Notes: generated by a model not told the origin, from the letters alone. A DNA stretch of 64,000 bases from Rhodococcus zopfii NBRC 100606 = JCM 9919 (GCF_001895025.1 NZ_BCXI01000018.1:92962-156961); one strand, 5' to 3'. Counted from the stretch's first letter, positions 1 to 9,265 are shown. Numbers and translations: made by a program.

Positions 1-1
1 C

Positions 2-1150
2 GCGGCCCTGTCCGGCACGGTCAGCGTCGTCGCGATCGTTGCGAATGTGGCTGTGGCGCCGGTGCTTCCGCCGCTCACGGTGCTCGGATCGCTGATCGTC
101 GTCTGCGGCGCCGTGTGGCCGCCGGCAGCGGAACTGCTCGCGCGCGGCGCCGCCCCGATGCTGTGGTGGCTACTCGAAGTGGCCGAACGATCGGCGTCGT
201 TGCCCACGGCCGAACTGGCGGTGCCGGCGGGCGCGGCCGGTGCCGTGAGCGTCGTCGCGGCGATCGTGTGCGGGTGGGTGGTGGTGCGGCACCGCCGGCT
301 CCGGCGGATCGTCGCGGTCGCGGCGCTGGCCGCGGCGGCGGTGTGCGTGCCGATGTGGATCCGGCAGCCGGGCTGGCCCGGGACGGGCTGGGTGATCGTC
401 GCGTGCGACGTGGGACAGGGCGACAGTTTCGTGCTGTCCACGGGCGACGGCGGCGCGGTCGTCGTGGACACCGGGCCGGACCCGGCGACCGTCGACCGGT
501 GCCTGCGCCGGCTGCGGGTGACCCGCATCCCGATGCTGATGATCACGCACCTGCATGCCGATCACGTCGGTGGTCTCGACGGGGTGCTCGCGGATCGGTC
601 GGTGGGGGTCGTCGTCACCGGCCCGGGCGCGACCGGCCGACCCGGGGGAGCCGACCTGGTCGCGACCGCGCGACGGTTCGCGGTGCCGACGCGGGAAACG
701 AACCGGGGCGAGCTGTTCACGGTCGGGACGATCACCGTCCGGGTGCTCGGCGCCGGCCCGGGCGGCGGTGAGGAGAACGACCGGTCGCTGGTCGCGCGGG
801 CCGACACCCCGATCGGATCGGTGCTCTTGACCGGTGACGCCGAAGCCGGCGCGCAGGAGGCACTGCTGCGGTCGGGCGCCGACGTACGGGCCGATGTGCT
901 CAAGGTTCCGCATCACGGCTCACGGACATCGTCGCCGAGGTTCCTCGCGGCGGTGCGGCCGCGCGTCGCGTTGGTCGGGGTGGGACGCGACAACCCGTTC
1001 GGGCATCCGCACCCGGAGACCCTGTCGACTCTGCACGAACTGGGCACGCGGGTGCTGAGTACCGACGTGCTGGGGGACATCGCCGTGCTGCGGGCCGGCT
1101 CCGGGGCCCTTGCCGTTGTGTCCGACCACCGTGGCACGATCGGTCCGTGA
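2..1150 (+). CDS. comEC: ComEC/Rec2 competence channel protein, C-terminal part (5' truncated by window edge)
   Basis: The reading frame is open from the left edge, so only the C-terminal third or so is present. It begins with hydrophobic segments, the end of the ComEC membrane domain, followed by a metallo-beta-lactamase-fold domain. That domain carries the metal-ligand motif [10 protein letters not shown], a later GDAE segment and VPHHGS, the usual order in ComEC C-termini. ComEC moves single-stranded DNA across the inner membrane in transformable bacteria; in actinobacteria the role is often unproven. The stop overlaps the holA start (GTGA), so the two genes are probably co-transcribed. 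The GTG at position 47 is an internal valine codon. Confidence 0.9.
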   Translation, partial: AALSGTVSVVAIVANVAVAPVLPPLTVLGSLIVVCGAVWPPAAELLARGAAPMLWWLLEVAERSASLPTAELAVPAGAAGAVSVVAAIVCGWVVVRHRRLRRIVAVAALAAAAVCVPMWIRQPGWPGTGWVIVACDVGQGDSFVLSTGDGGAVVVDTGPDPATVDRCLRRLRVTRIPMLMITHLHADHVGGLDGVLADRSVGVVVTGPGATGRPGGADLVATARRFAVPTRETNRGELFTVGTITVRVLGAGPGGGEENDRSLVARADTPIGSVLLTGDAEAGAQEALLRSGADVRADVLKVPHHGSRTSSPRFLAAVRPRVALVGVGRDNPFGHPHPETLSTLHELGTRVLSTDVLGDIAVLRAGSGALAVVSDHRGTIGP

Positions 1151-2109
1151 GCGCGACGCAACTGCACCTGGTCCTGGGCGAGGAAGAACTGCTCGTCGAA
1201 CGCGCGGTCGCCGGGATAGTCGCCGCCGTGCGCGAATCCAGCGGCGCGGGCGCCCAACTGCCGGTGTCCCGGCTGCGCGCGGGCGATGCCGGCGCCCCGG
1301 AACTCGCCGAGCTGCTGAGCCCGTCGCTGTTCGCCGAGGATCGCGTGGTGGTGCTCGAAGCCGCCGCCGAGGCCGGGAAGGACGCGGTCGCGTTGATCCT
1401 CGATGCGGCGGCCGCGCCGCCCGAGGGCGTCACGCTGGTGATCCTGCACACCGGCGGTGGTCGCGCCAAGGCGATGGTCGGGTCGCTGCAGAAGTGCGGC
1501 GCCGAAACCCACGAATGCCCGAAGGTCACCAAGGCGAGCGAACGCGTCGACTTCGTCCGCGCCGAGTTCCGGGCGGCCGGAGTGCGGGTGGCGCCCGACG
1601 TCGTGCAGATGGTGCTCGACGCGGTGGGCTCGGATCTGCGGGAACTGGCCGCCGCGTGCGGTCAGCTGTGCGCGGACACCGGCGGGAAGGTCGATGTCTC
1701 CGCGGTGACTCGCTACTACTCCGGCAAGGCCGAGGTCACCGGGTTCGAGGTGGCGGAGAAGGCTGTCGCGGGGGACACCGCGGGGGCGCTCGAGGCGTTG
1801 CGCTGGGCGATGCACCGCGGTGTCGCGCACGTGCTGCTCGCCGACGCGCTGGCCGATGCGGTGCACACCATCGCGCGGGTCGGGTCTGCCGGCCGCGGGG
1901 ATCCGTTCGCGATGGCGTCGGATCTGGGGATGCCGCCGTGGAAGGTGAAGAAGGCGCAGGCGCAGGCCCGCGCGTGGAATCCGGACTCGGTCGCGTCCGG
2001 GCTGGCGATCGTGGCCGCACTCAACGGCGAGGTCAAGGGCATCGCCGCCGACGCCGACTACGCGGTCGAGCGAGCGGTCCGCCGGATCGCTGCGCTGCCC
2101 GGCCGCTGA
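1147..2109 (+). CDS. holA: DNA polymerase III subunit delta
   Basis: A 320-residue protein beginning [19 protein letters not shown], typical of actinobacterial HolA, the clamp-loader subunit that opens the beta clamp. The N-terminal AAA-like domain, the segment around [12 protein letters not shown] and the C-terminal collar domain ([15 protein letters not shown]) follow the family order. The GTG start sits inside the comEC stop, giving a 4-bp translational-coupling overlap. The convergent neighbour is rpsT, and the same comEC-holA-rpsT order occurs in mycobacteria (recalled). Confidence 0.93.
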   Translation: MSATQLHLVLGEEELLVERAVAGIVAAVRESSGAGAQLPVSRLRAGDAGAPELAELLSPSLFAEDRVVVLEAAAEAGKDAVALILDAAAAPPEGVTLVILHTGGGRAKAMVGSLQKCGAETHECPKVTKASERVDFVRAEFRAAGVRVAPDVVQMVLDAVGSDLRELAAACGQLCADTGGKVDVSAVTRYYSGKAEVTGFEVAEKAVAGDTAGALEALRWAMHRGVAHVLLADALADAVHTIARVGSAGRGDPFAMASDLGMPPWKVKKAQAQARAWNPDSVASGLAIVAALNGEVKGIAADADYAVERAVRRIAALPGR

Positions 2110-2137
2110 TCACCCGTCCGGCCGGGACCGACGACGA

Positions 2138-2164
2138 AAGACCGCCCTCGAGGAGGGCGGTCTT
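2138..2164. terminator. bidirectional intrinsic terminator between holA and rpsT
   Basis: A perfect 12-bp inverted repeat (AAGACCGCCCTC / GAGGGCGGTCTT) with a 3-nt loop. It is flanked by A-rich sequence on one side and T residues on the other. It lies between the convergent stops of holA and rpsT, so it can serve both strands. Confidence 0.85.
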
Positions 2165-2190
2165 GTCGGAGCCAGAGCTTGCGTTCTACC

Positions 2191-2451
2191 TCAGAGCTGG
2201 TTGGCAACCTTCGCCAGGGCCGACTTCTTGTTGGCGGCCTGGTTCGGGTGGATGACACCCGCGCTGGCGGCCTTGTCGAGCTTGCGGCTGGTGGAGACGA
2301 GGAGCTCGGTGGCCTTGTCCTTGTCGCCGGCGGCCGCGGCCTCGCGGAACGAACGGATCGCCGTGCGCAGCGAGGACTTCACCGACTGGTTGCGGAGTCG
2401 GTTGCGCTCGTTGGTGCGGATCCGCTTCACCTGGGACTTGATGTTGGCCAC
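2191..2451 (-). CDS. rpsT: 30S ribosomal protein S20
   Basis: An 86-residue, Lys/Arg/Ala-rich helical protein that starts [20 protein letters not shown] and ends [11 protein letters not shown], a textbook S20. It binds 16S rRNA during 30S assembly. The GTG start is preceded by AGGA about ten bases upstream. The reading frame stays open further upstream, but that stretch does not resemble S20 and would exceed the family length. Convergent with holA across a strong terminator. Confidence 0.97.
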   Translation of the reverse strand: MANIKSQVKRIRTNERNRLRNQSVKSSLRTAIRSFREAAAAGDKDKATELLVSTSRKLDKAASAGVIHPNQAANKKSALAKVANQL

Positions 2452-2642
2452 GCGTAAAATCCTGTCGTTTTGCTGGGTAGCTGGTCGGAAAGCTCTGGGT
2501 GCACCAATGCGCACCGACGTACGACGATACCAGCGGGCCGGCGCAATACCAAAGCGGCCGCGTCGGGCACCGGAGATTACCTCCCTGTGACAAGTTGGTT
2601 TCCGACTCTGCACCTGCGCTTTCGGTGTACAAGGATTCCGGC

Positions 2643-4292
2643 ATGAGCCGCCGAAACCCCTCCCTCGACGCTGCCGCCCGACCCGGATCGCGGCGCCGGT
2701 CGACGACCATCGACGTCTTCGACGGTTACCCGGACGCGGCCGCGGCCGGCGCGGCGTACGACGAGATGTTCGACGCCGACGGCCGCGTCCGCGCGCCGTA
2801 CCGGCGGCTGTCCAGGATCCTCGAATCGAAGGGGCCGGAGGACCTCACCGCCCGCACCGAGGCGCTCGGCCGGGCGTTCACCGACCAGGGTGTGACCTTC
2901 TCCCTGTCCGGCCAGGAACGGCCCTTCCCGCTCGACCTCGTTCCACGGGTGATCGCCGCCGCGGAATGGTCCAAGCTCGAACGCGGCGTCACCCAGCGGG
3001 TGCGGGCGCTCGAGATGTTCCTCCACGACGTGTACGGCGAGCAGCACATCCTCCGCGACCGCGTCGTGCCGAAACGGCTGGTGACCTCGTGCGAGCACTT
3101 CCACCGCGAAGCGGCAGGCATCGTGCCACCGAACGGGGTGCGCATCCACGTCGCCGGGATCGACCTGATCCGTGACGAGACCGGCACCTTCCGCGTACTC
3201 GAGGACAACCTGCGGTCCCCGTCGGGAGTGTCCTACGTCATGGAGAACCGGCGGGCGATGGCCCGGGTGGCCCCCGACCTGTTCCTCGAACACAAGGTCC
3301 GGCCGGTCGGCGAATACGCGCTGCGCCTGCTGCACGCGCTGCGTGCCGCGGCGGCCCCGAACGCCGCCGATCCGACCGTCGTGGTGCTCACGCCCGGGAT
3401 CGCGAACTCCGCCTACTTCGAGCACTCCCTGCTGGCCCGGCAGATGGGTGTCGAACTCGTCGAGGGCCGCGACCTGTTCTGCCGCGACAACATCGTCTAC
3501 ATGCGCACCACCGAGGGCGAACAGCAGGTCGACGTCGTCTATCGCCGCATCGACGACGCCTATCTCGACCCGATGCACTTCCGGCCCGACTCGGTGCTCG
3601 GGGTCGCCGGGATCCTCAACGCGGCCCGCGCCGGCAACGTCGTCATCTCCAGCGCCGTCGGCAACGGCGTCGGCGACGACAAGCTGATCTACACCTACGT
3701 GCCGGACATCATCGACTACTACCTCGGCGAGAAACCGCTGCTCCCGAACGTCGACACCCTGCGTTGCTGGCTCGACGAGGAACGCGAGGAGGTCCTCGAC
3801 CGCATCGGCGAACTGGTGATCAAACCGGTCGAGGGTTCCGGCGGATACGGCATCGTGTTCGGTCCGGATGCCTCGGCCACCGAGCTGAAGACGATGGCCC
3901 GCAAGATTCGCGCCGACCCGCGCAGCTGGATCGCGCAGCCCGTCGTGCAGCTCTCGACCGTCCCGACCCGCGCCGGCGACGTCCTCGCCCCGCGCCACGT
4001 GGATCTGCGGCCGTTCGCGGTCAACGACGGCGAGGACGTGTGGGTCCTGCCGGGTGGGCTGACACGGGTCGCTCTCCCCGAGGGATCGCTGGTCGTCAAC
4101 TCCAGTCAGGGCGGCGGCAGCAAGGACACCTGGGTGCTCGCCGCCCGCAGCTCGGGTGAGGAGCGCGAACTCGGCGGCGATCGCGTCGTCGCGGAACCGG
4201 TGCATGTCGGGTCCGTGGATCGCGGACCGGAACTGAGCGACACCCAACAGCAGCAACAGCAGCAACAGCAACAGAACGGGAGGGGTCGTTGA
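2643..4292 (+). CDS. circularly permuted ATP-grasp protein (DUF404/DUF407 type) with C-terminal poly-Gln tail
   Basis: A 549-residue protein of the circularly permuted ATP-grasp type 2 family, encoded almost invariably with alpha-E and transglutaminase-like proteins. Family features include [18 protein letters not shown] near the N-terminus, [17 protein letters not shown], the ATP-binding loop [17 protein letters not shown] and [11 protein letters not shown]. Family members are predicted to ligate amino acids or peptides; the true substrate is unknown. The chosen ATG (MSRRNPSL) lies just before the conserved part; in-frame codons further upstream overlap the rpsT promoter region. Unusually, the last 15 residues are ten consecutive glutamines followed by NGRGR. 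Its stop overlaps the next start (TGATG). Confidence 0.88.
   Translation: MSRRNPSLDAAARPGSRRRSTTIDVFDGYPDAAAAGAAYDEMFDADGRVRAPYRRLSRILESKGPEDLTARTEALGRAFTDQGVTFSLSGQERPFPLDLVPRVIAAAEWSKLERGVTQRVRALEMFLHDVYGEQHILRDRVVPKRLVTSCEHFHREAAGIVPPNGVRIHVAGIDLIRDETGTFRVLEDNLRSPSGVSYVMENRRAMARVAPDLFLEHKVRPVGEYALRLLHALRAAAAPNAADPTVVVLTPGIANSAYFEHSLLARQMGVELVEGRDLFCRDNIVYMRTTEGEQQVDVVYRRIDDAYLDPMHFRPDSVLGVAGILNAARAGNVVISSAVGNGVGDDKLIYTYVPDIIDYYLGEKPLLPNVDTLRCWLDEEREEVLDRIGELVIKPVEGSGGYGIVFGPDASATELKTMARKIRADPRSWIAQPVVQLSTVPTRAGDVLAPRHVDLRPFAVNDGEDVWVLPGGLTRVALPEGSLVVNSSQGGGSKDTWVLAARSSGEERELGGDRVVAEPVHVGSVDRGPELSDTQQQQQQQQQQNGRGR
4245..4274 (+). repeat. CAA/CAG trinucleotide tract encoding Gln10
   Basis: Ten consecutive glutamine codons, an irregular mix of CAA and CAG, at the 3' end of the ATP-grasp gene. 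The mixed codons make this less prone to slippage than a pure repeat and suggest some selection for the amino acid run. The antisense strand reads as poly-leucine in a spurious frame. Confidence 0.95.
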
Positions 4293-5266
4293 TGCTGGCT
4301 CGCAACGCGGAATCGTTGTTCTGGATCGGCCGCTACGTCGAACGGGCCGACGACACGGCCCGCATCATGGACGTCGCGGTCCACCAATTGCTCGAGGATT
4401 CGACGGTCGACCCCGACGAGACGTGCCGTCGGCTGCTGCGGGTTCTCGGATTCGCCGAACCCGCCGGGGCACTGGACGTGCAGACGGTCGTCGACCTCGT
4501 CGCGTTCGGACGTGACGGTGTCACGTCGATCGCGTCGACGATCGCCGGCGCGCGGGAGAATGCGCGCGGTGCCCGCGAGGTCACCTCGACCGAGATGTGG
4601 CAGTGCCTGAACACCACCTACCACGGTCTTGCGGAACGCGAGCGTGCATCGAAACGTCTCGGTCCCCACGAGTTCTTCCGCTACATCGAGGAACGCGCCG
4701 CGATGTTCGCGGGCCTGGCCGACAGCACGCTGTGCCGCGACGACGGCTACCGGTTTCTGCTGCTGGGCCGGTCCATCGAACGCGTCGACATGACCGTGCG
4801 GCTGCTGCTGTCGCGGGCCGGTGACCGGCCCACATCGCCGACGTGGGTGACGGTGCTGCGATCGGCGGGCGGCCACGACACCTACCTGCGCACCTATCGG
4901 GGTGCGCTCGACGCCGGCCGCATCGTCGAGTTCATGCTGCTCGACCGGCTGTTTCCGCGGTCGGTGTTCAGTGCGATCGGTGAGGCGGAACGCTGCCTGG
5001 CCGAACTCGACGATGCGTCGGACAACCGGCTCGGATCCGGCAACGAGGCGCAGCGCCTGCTGGGACGGGCCCGCAGCGAACTGGAATTCCTCGAGCCGGG
5101 GGTCCTCGTGGAGGAATTGGCCGAGCGCCTGCTGACCCTGCAGGACATGTGCCGGAAGGTCGGCGACGCGATCGCGCGTCAGTTCTTCCACTCCACCCCC
5201 TGGGTGGCGTGGATCGATGCGGGCGCCGTGGAACTCGACCGCGTGCCGGTGGAAGGAGAACTGTGA
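4292..5266 (+). CDS. alpha-E domain protein (DUF403)
   Basis: A 324-residue, mostly helical protein beginning [20 protein letters not shown], the signature of alpha-E proteins. Further conserved pieces are DTARIMDVAVHQLLE, FFRYIEERAAMF, LGRSIERVDMTVRLLLSR and FLLLDRLFPRSV-like segments. No enzyme activity is established; the family is inferred to act with the ATP-grasp and transglutaminase-like partners encoded on either side. The ATG overlaps the upstream stop by one base. A TTG one codon earlier is also in frame, but ATG is preferred because the family starts with this Met. Confidence 0.88.
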   Translation: MLARNAESLFWIGRYVERADDTARIMDVAVHQLLEDSTVDPDETCRRLLRVLGFAEPAGALDVQTVVDLVAFGRDGVTSIASTIAGARENARGAREVTSTEMWQCLNTTYHGLAERERASKRLGPHEFFRYIEERAAMFAGLADSTLCRDDGYRFLLLGRSIERVDMTVRLLLSRAGDRPTSPTWVTVLRSAGGHDTYLRTYRGALDAGRIVEFMLLDRLFPRSVFSAIGEAERCLAELDDASDNRLGSGNEAQRLLGRARSELEFLEPGVLVEELAERLLTLQDMCRKVGDAIARQFFHSTPWVAWIDAGAVELDRVPVEGEL

Positions 5267-6105
5267 GCTGGCGGATGCGCGTGGTGCACACCACGGGATA
5301 CGGATACGAAGGGCCGGTCACCTCGTCGTTCAACGAGGCTCGCCTCACGCCGCGGTCGGACGGCCGGCAGACGGTGGTGCTGTCCCGCGTCGACACCGTC
5401 CCGGCGACACGGGCCTACCGCTACACCGATTACTGGGGCAGCGCGGTCACCGCGTTCGACCTGCACGCTCCGCACACCTCGCTCGACGTCACCGGCCTGT
5501 CCGTCGTCGAAACCGACGTGTCGGGACCACCCGACGCGATTGTCGACTGGGCCGATCTGCGTTCGGAACCGATCCGCGACCGGTTCGACGAACTGGTGGT
5601 GCCGACGGTGTTCGTGCCGTCGGACAAGAACCTCGCGAAGGTCGCGCGAGACCTGGCCCGCACACTCGACCCGGTCTCGGCGGTGTTTGCCGCCGCGCGA
5701 TGGGTGCACGAGGAGATGAACTACGTGCCCGGCTCCACCGGTGTGCACACCTCGGCGGTGGAGGCATACGCCGATCGCAGCGGGGTGTGCCAGGACTACG
5801 CGCACCTGACGCTGCTGTTGTTGCGAGCCATGGGTATTCCCGCGCGTTACGTCTCGGGATACCTGCATCCGCAGGCGCACGCCGAGATCGGCGTGACCGC
5901 TGCCGGAGAGTCCCACGCGTGGATCGAAGCGTGGACCGGTGCGTGGTGGGGTTACGACCCGACCAATCTGGCGCTCGTCGGTGAACAGCACGTTTCGGTC
6001 GGGGTGGGACGGGATTATGCGGACGTGCCGCCGCTCAAAGGTATCTACACCGGCGTCGGCGCCACGGCACACGAGGTTGTTGTGGAGGTCACCCGGCTTG
6101 CGTAA
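5263..6105 (+). CDS. transglutaminase-like cysteine protease-fold protein
   Basis: A 280-residue protein with the N-terminal bacterial transglutaminase-associated domain (MRVVHTTGYGYEGPVTSSFN) and a transglutaminase core. A full catalytic triad is visible: Cys176 in RSGVCQDYAHL, His218 in ESHAWIEAW and Asp232 in GYDPTN. The fold can act as a protease, amidase or amide transferase; which one applies here is unknown. The GTG start lies in the upstream stop (GTGA) and is preceded by GGAAGGAGAA. It completes the three-gene operon with the ATP-grasp and alpha-E genes. Confidence 0.9.
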   Translation: MSWRMRVVHTTGYGYEGPVTSSFNEARLTPRSDGRQTVVLSRVDTVPATRAYRYTDYWGSAVTAFDLHAPHTSLDVTGLSVVETDVSGPPDAIVDWADLRSEPIRDRFDELVVPTVFVPSDKNLAKVARDLARTLDPVSAVFAAARWVHEEMNYVPGSTGVHTSAVEAYADRSGVCQDYAHLTLLLLRAMGIPARYVSGYLHPQAHAEIGVTAAGESHAWIEAWTGAWWGYDPTNLALVGEQHVSVGVGRDYADVPPLKGIYTGVGATAHEVVVEVTRLA

Positions 6106-6178
6106 GGTGCCGAACGCAGGGGGAAGTCGGATCGACTCGGATCGGCCCTGCGGGGCCGCGAACCCGCCAGGTGGTCGC

Positions 6179-6961
6179 ATGACTTTCGAACACGAAACTG
6201 CTCAAGAATTCGCCGAGAAGGAAGAATTCTCGGACATCGGGAAGTTTGTGGCGGAGGCGATCGGCACGTTCGTGCTGGTGTTCTCCGCCGTCGGCACCGC
6301 GGTCTTCGCCGGAGCGAAGGTCGGCAACCTCGGTGTTGCGCTGGCCTTCGGCCTCACGCTGTTGTTTCTCGTCTACACGATCGGCCCGATCTCGGGCTGC
6401 CACGTCAATCCCGCGGTCACCGTGGGGCAGTTGATCGTCGGCCACATCACCGCTGCCCGCGCCGTCGGCTACTGGATCGCTCAGTTCGTCGGCGGTCTGC
6501 TCGCCGGCGTCGTGATCTACACGATCGCGCAGTCGCTTCCCGCATACGACCGGACCGTGGACGGCCTCGGTGCCAACGGGTGGGGTGCGCACAGTCCCTC
6601 GGCGATCAAGGGTCCGCTCGGGGGCGTACTCGAAAACGGCTACGGCCTCGGTGCCACGATTCTGATCGAGGTGCTGCTCACCGCGCTGCTCGTGTTCGTG
6701 GTGCTCTCGGCGACCGATCAGGTGGCGGATGTGCTCATGGCCGGTGTCGCGATCGGATTCACCCTCACGGTGATCCACCTGATCGCGATCCCGATCGACA
6801 ACACCTCGGTCAACCCGGCCCGCAGCCTCGCGGTCGCGCCCTACCAGGTCGGGGCGCTCGGTCAACTGTGGGTGTTCATCGTGTTCCCGCTCGTCGGCGG
6901 CGCACTCGGCGCGCTGGTCTACCGCCTGCTGTTCGGGACCACTCGCGGGTTGCGCGCGTAG
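6179..6961 (+). CDS. MIP family aquaporin (AqpZ-like)
   Basis: A 260-residue integral membrane protein with six hydrophobic helices and both half-helix NPA boxes: HVNPAVT (residues 77-79) and SVNPARS (212-214). The Arg after the second NPA box (the selectivity-filter Arg) is present. The sequence resembles water-selective AqpZ channels more than glycerol facilitators; substrate choice is inferred. It has an acidic 20-residue N-terminal tail. AGGTGG precedes the ATG. It lies 73 bp downstream of the transglutaminase gene on the same strand and may be read from the same transcript. Confidence 0.9.
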   Translation: MTFEHETAQEFAEKEEFSDIGKFVAEAIGTFVLVFSAVGTAVFAGAKVGNLGVALAFGLTLLFLVYTIGPISGCHVNPAVTVGQLIVGHITAARAVGYWIAQFVGGLLAGVVIYTIAQSLPAYDRTVDGLGANGWGAHSPSAIKGPLGGVLENGYGLGATILIEVLLTALLVFVVLSATDQVADVLMAGVAIGFTLTVIHLIAIPIDNTSVNPARSLAVAPYQVGALGQLWVFIVFPLVGGALGALVYRLLFGTTRGLRA

Positions 6962-6998
6962 CGGGCTACTCCCGCCCGGTGATCACCGCCGTCCGATG

Positions 6999-7568
6999 TC
7001 ACCGCCAGCCGAAGTCGGCGCGCAGGCGGGCGGCGACCGTGTCGAACCGCTTCCGGTCCAGGATCGCGCCCTCGCGCCGGATGCCTTCCTCCGGGACGTC
7101 GAGAACTCTGTCGAGCCGAACCCAGCTCGGCCGGTTCTCGGCGTCCCACGGGCCCGGCCCCAATGCCAGCCAGTCCCGGTGCCCGTCGCGGTCGCTGTTC
7201 GTCGAGAGCATCAGCCCGAGCAAGGCGGAGCCGTTGCGTCCGACGACGAGAACGGGCCGGTCCTTGCCCTGGCTCGCGTCCTCCTCGTAGGCGACCCAGG
7301 TCCACACGATCTCGCCGGGATCGGCGCGGCCATCGAGGTCGGGCGCATAGTCGAGGCGCCGGGCCCGGTGCGCGGTCGGCGCGCTGTGCGAAGTCACCGG
7401 CCGGCCGGGTGTGGGGGAGGGCCGACGGGTTTGCGTCGAGCCGCTGCCGAGTGCGGTGCGGGCCTTCTCCACAGCGCCGGATCGCTGCAGTTGGTCGAGC
7501 AGCCGGGGACCCTGCTCGACCGCCAGCTTGCCCAGTTGCTTTCCGAATTTCTTCCACGTGCCCGCCAC
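6999..7568 (-). CDS. PemK/MazF-like domain protein with N-terminal extension, no antitoxin partner
   Basis: A 189-residue protein. The last ~110 residues carry a PemK/MazF-like fold (DPGEIVWTWVAYEED, DRPVLVVGRNG, WVRLDRVLDVPEEGI, FDTVAARL). The first ~75 residues are basic and linker-like. MazF relatives are RNases of toxin-antitoxin pairs, but no antitoxin-sized gene sits next to it and the stand-alone layout is shared with mycobacterial relatives, so a toxin role is doubtful. The GTG start lies 8 nt after TAAGCT on this strand, which fits a leaderless or short-leader transcript. Confidence 0.78.
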   Translation of the reverse strand: MAGTWKKFGKQLGKLAVEQGPRLLDQLQRSGAVEKARTALGSGSTQTRRPSPTPGRPVTSHSAPTAHRARRLDYAPDLDGRADPGEIVWTWVAYEEDASQGKDRPVLVVGRNGSALLGLMLSTNSDRDGHRDWLALGPGPWDAENRPSWVRLDRVLDVPEEGIRREGAILDRKRFDTVAARLRADFGWR

Positions 7569-7624
7569 GGTCCCCGAGCTTAGCGCCGCGGGCCTGCGAT
7601 GGGCGCCGCCGAGCTCGGGCGCAC

Positions 7625-7630
7625 TACGCT
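7625..7630 (+). promoter_or_regulatory. -10 element for a leaderless transcript of the monooxygenase-fold gene
   Basis: TACGCT matches the actinobacterial TANNNT -10 consensus and is followed by six bases and then the ATG. No Shine-Dalgarno sequence lies between them. Transcription is therefore predicted to start at or beside the start codon. Confidence 0.5.
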
Positions 7631-7636
7631 TCGTCG

Positions 7637-7930
7637 ATGATCATCGAACACGCACCGCTACAGGTGAAACCGGGCATGTCCACGGAGTTCGAAGCGGCCT
7701 TCGCCCAGGCCAGGCAGATCGTCTCCCGGATGCCCGGCTTCCGCCGCGTGAGCCTGTCCCGGTGCCTCGAACGGCCCGGCGCGTACCTGCTGCTCGTCGA
7801 ATGGGACACCCTCGAGGACCACACCGAGGGATTCCGCGGATCGGCGGACTATCAGCAGTGGCGTCGGCTGCTGCACCACTTCTACGACCCGTTCCCCACC
7901 GTCGAACACTACGAGCAGGTCGACGGCTGA
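7637..7930 (+). CDS. antibiotic biosynthesis monooxygenase (ABM) domain protein
   Basis: A 97-residue single-domain protein beginning MIIEHAPLQVKPG, with VEWDTLEDHTEGFR and a final FYDPFPTVEHYEQV. This is the dimeric alpha/beta-barrel ABM fold that includes small monooxygenases, heme-degrading enzymes and many proteins of unknown function. No metal or heme ligand set stands out, so the substrate cannot be assigned. Divergent from the PemK-like gene and ended by a strong hairpin terminator. The frame is open upstream without family similarity, so the ATG is chosen. Confidence 0.82.
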   Translation: MIIEHAPLQVKPGMSTEFEAAFAQARQIVSRMPGFRRVSLSRCLERPGAYLLLVEWDTLEDHTEGFRGSADYQQWRRLLHHFYDPFPTVEHYEQVDG

Positions 7931-7948
7931 CGCAGAAGCTCCCGGCCT

Positions 7949-7985
7949 GACGGTTGGCGTACCGAAAAACGGTACGCCAACCGTC
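7949..7985. terminator. bidirectional intrinsic terminator between the ABM and thiolase genes
   Basis: A perfect 16-bp stem (GACGGTTGGCGTACCG with its complement) around an AAAAA loop, lying between two convergent genes. There is no long T run, as is usual for actinobacterial hairpin terminators. Confidence 0.85.
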
Positions 7986-8008
7986 GTCTCGGCCGGCGCC
8001 CAACGGGT

Positions 8009-9178
8009 TCACAGCCGTTCGATGACGGTGGCGTTCGCCAATCCGCCTGCCTCGCACATGGTCTGGAGTCCGAATCGGCCGCCGTGCTCACCGAGTGCGT
8101 GGACCAGCGTGGTCGCCAGGCGGGCGCCGCTGGCTCCGAGCGGATGTCCGAGCGCGATGGCGCCGCCGTGGACGTTCACCCTGCTCAGGTCGGCTCCGGT
8201 CTCCTGTGCCCAGGCGAGCACCACCGACGCGAAGGCCTCGTTGACCTCGAACAGGTCGATGTCGTCGAGGGTCAGGCCCGCGCGGGCCAGCACCTTGCGG
8301 GTGGCGGGGATGACGGCGGTCAGCATGAGGAGCGGGTCGTCCCCGGCGACCGCGACGCTGTGGACCCGGGCGAGGGGAGTGAGCCCGAGTCGGCGCGCCT
8401 TGTCGCTCGTGGTGACCAGCAGCGCCGCGCTGCCGTCGGTGACCTGGCTCGCGTTGGCCGCCGTCACGTTCCACCCGATCTGCGGGAATCGCCGCGCCGC
8501 CGCCTCGTCGAAGTAGGCGGAGCGTAGACCGGCCAGGGTCTCCACGGTGCTGCCGACGCGGATGCCCTCGTCGGTGCGGACCTCGCCGACGGGACTGATC
8601 TCCGCGTCGAACAGCCCGTTCTTCGTCGCGGCTGCCGCCTTCGCGTGGCTGGCGAGTGCGAACTCGTCCATCTGCGTGCGGGAGATGCCCCAGCGTGCGG
8701 CGATCAGCTCGGCGCTGATGCCCTGCGGGACCAGGCCGTCGGGGTAACGCTCGGCGAAGGCGACGCCGCTCGGATCGGTCGTGCCCAGCATGCTCGAGCC
8801 CATCGGGACCCGGCTCATCGACTCGACCCCGGTCGCGACGGCGATGTCGTACGCACCGGAGATCACGCCTTGCGCCGCGAAGTGCAGCGCCTGCTGGCTG
8901 CTGCCGCACTGCCGGTCGACGGTGGTCGCCGGCACCGATTCGGGGTATCCGGCTGCCAGCGTAGCGCGGCGGGTGACATTGGCGCCCTGCTCGCCGACGG
9001 TGCTGACGACGCCGCCGATGACGTCGTCGATCAGGTCCGGGTCCACGCCGCTGCGGTCGACGACCGCGCGGAGGCTGTGGGCCATCAGGTCCACCGGGTG
9101 CACGTCGTGCAGCGCGCCGGTCTCCTTGCCGCGGCCGAGGGGGGTGCGGACGGCCTCGACGATCACTGCGTCTCTCAT
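8009..9178 (-). CDS. acetyl-CoA acetyltransferase / thiolase family protein
   Basis: A 389-residue thiolase. The nucleophilic Cys91 lies in DRQCGSSQQ, His345 in ALGHPLGASG and the second catalytic Cys375 in QTMCEAGG. Length and spacing fit degradative type thiolases that cleave 3-ketoacyl-CoA to acetyl-CoA; the chain-length or steroid substrate cannot be told from sequence. GAGAAGGG precedes the ATG. It is divergent from an HxlR regulator gene, with an inverted repeat between them, so that regulator probably controls it. Confidence 0.9.
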   Translation of the reverse strand: MRDAVIVEAVRTPLGRGKETGALHDVHPVDLMAHSLRAVVDRSGVDPDLIDDVIGGVVSTVGEQGANVTRRATLAAGYPESVPATTVDRQCGSSQQALHFAAQGVISGAYDIAVATGVESMSRVPMGSSMLGTTDPSGVAFAERYPDGLVPQGISAELIAARWGISRTQMDEFALASHAKAAAATKNGLFDAEISPVGEVRTDEGIRVGSTVETLAGLRSAYFDEAAARRFPQIGWNVTAANASQVTDGSAALLVTTSDKARRLGLTPLARVHSVAVAGDDPLLMLTAVIPATRKVLARAGLTLDDIDLFEVNEAFASVVLAWAQETGADLSRVNVHGGAIALGHPLGASGARLATTLVHALGEHGGRFGLQTMCEAGGLANATVIERL

Positions 9179-9265
9179 TGCGTGCCCTTCTCGTTCGTGA
9201 GCGTCGGATCGGACCCCGATGCTCGGTTCGATGGGAGAAACCCTCTAACTATGCAAAACCATACT

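Noticed and set aside
2499..2642. Earlier start for the ATP-grasp gene
   Set aside because: The added 48 residues have no family similarity and overlap the rpsT promoter side; the ATG at 2643 lies just upstream of the conserved N-terminus.
4106..5191. Minus-strand frame with poly-Leu/poly-Cys stretches opposite the glutamine tract
   Set aside because: It is the antisense reading of the CAA/CAG repeat and of the alpha-E gene; no ribosome-binding site or family similarity.
6976..6987. Palindrome CGGTGATCACCG between the aquaporin and PemK-like genes as an operator
   Set aside because: It lies between convergent stops, has no loop for a good terminator and no promoter nearby; probably incidental.
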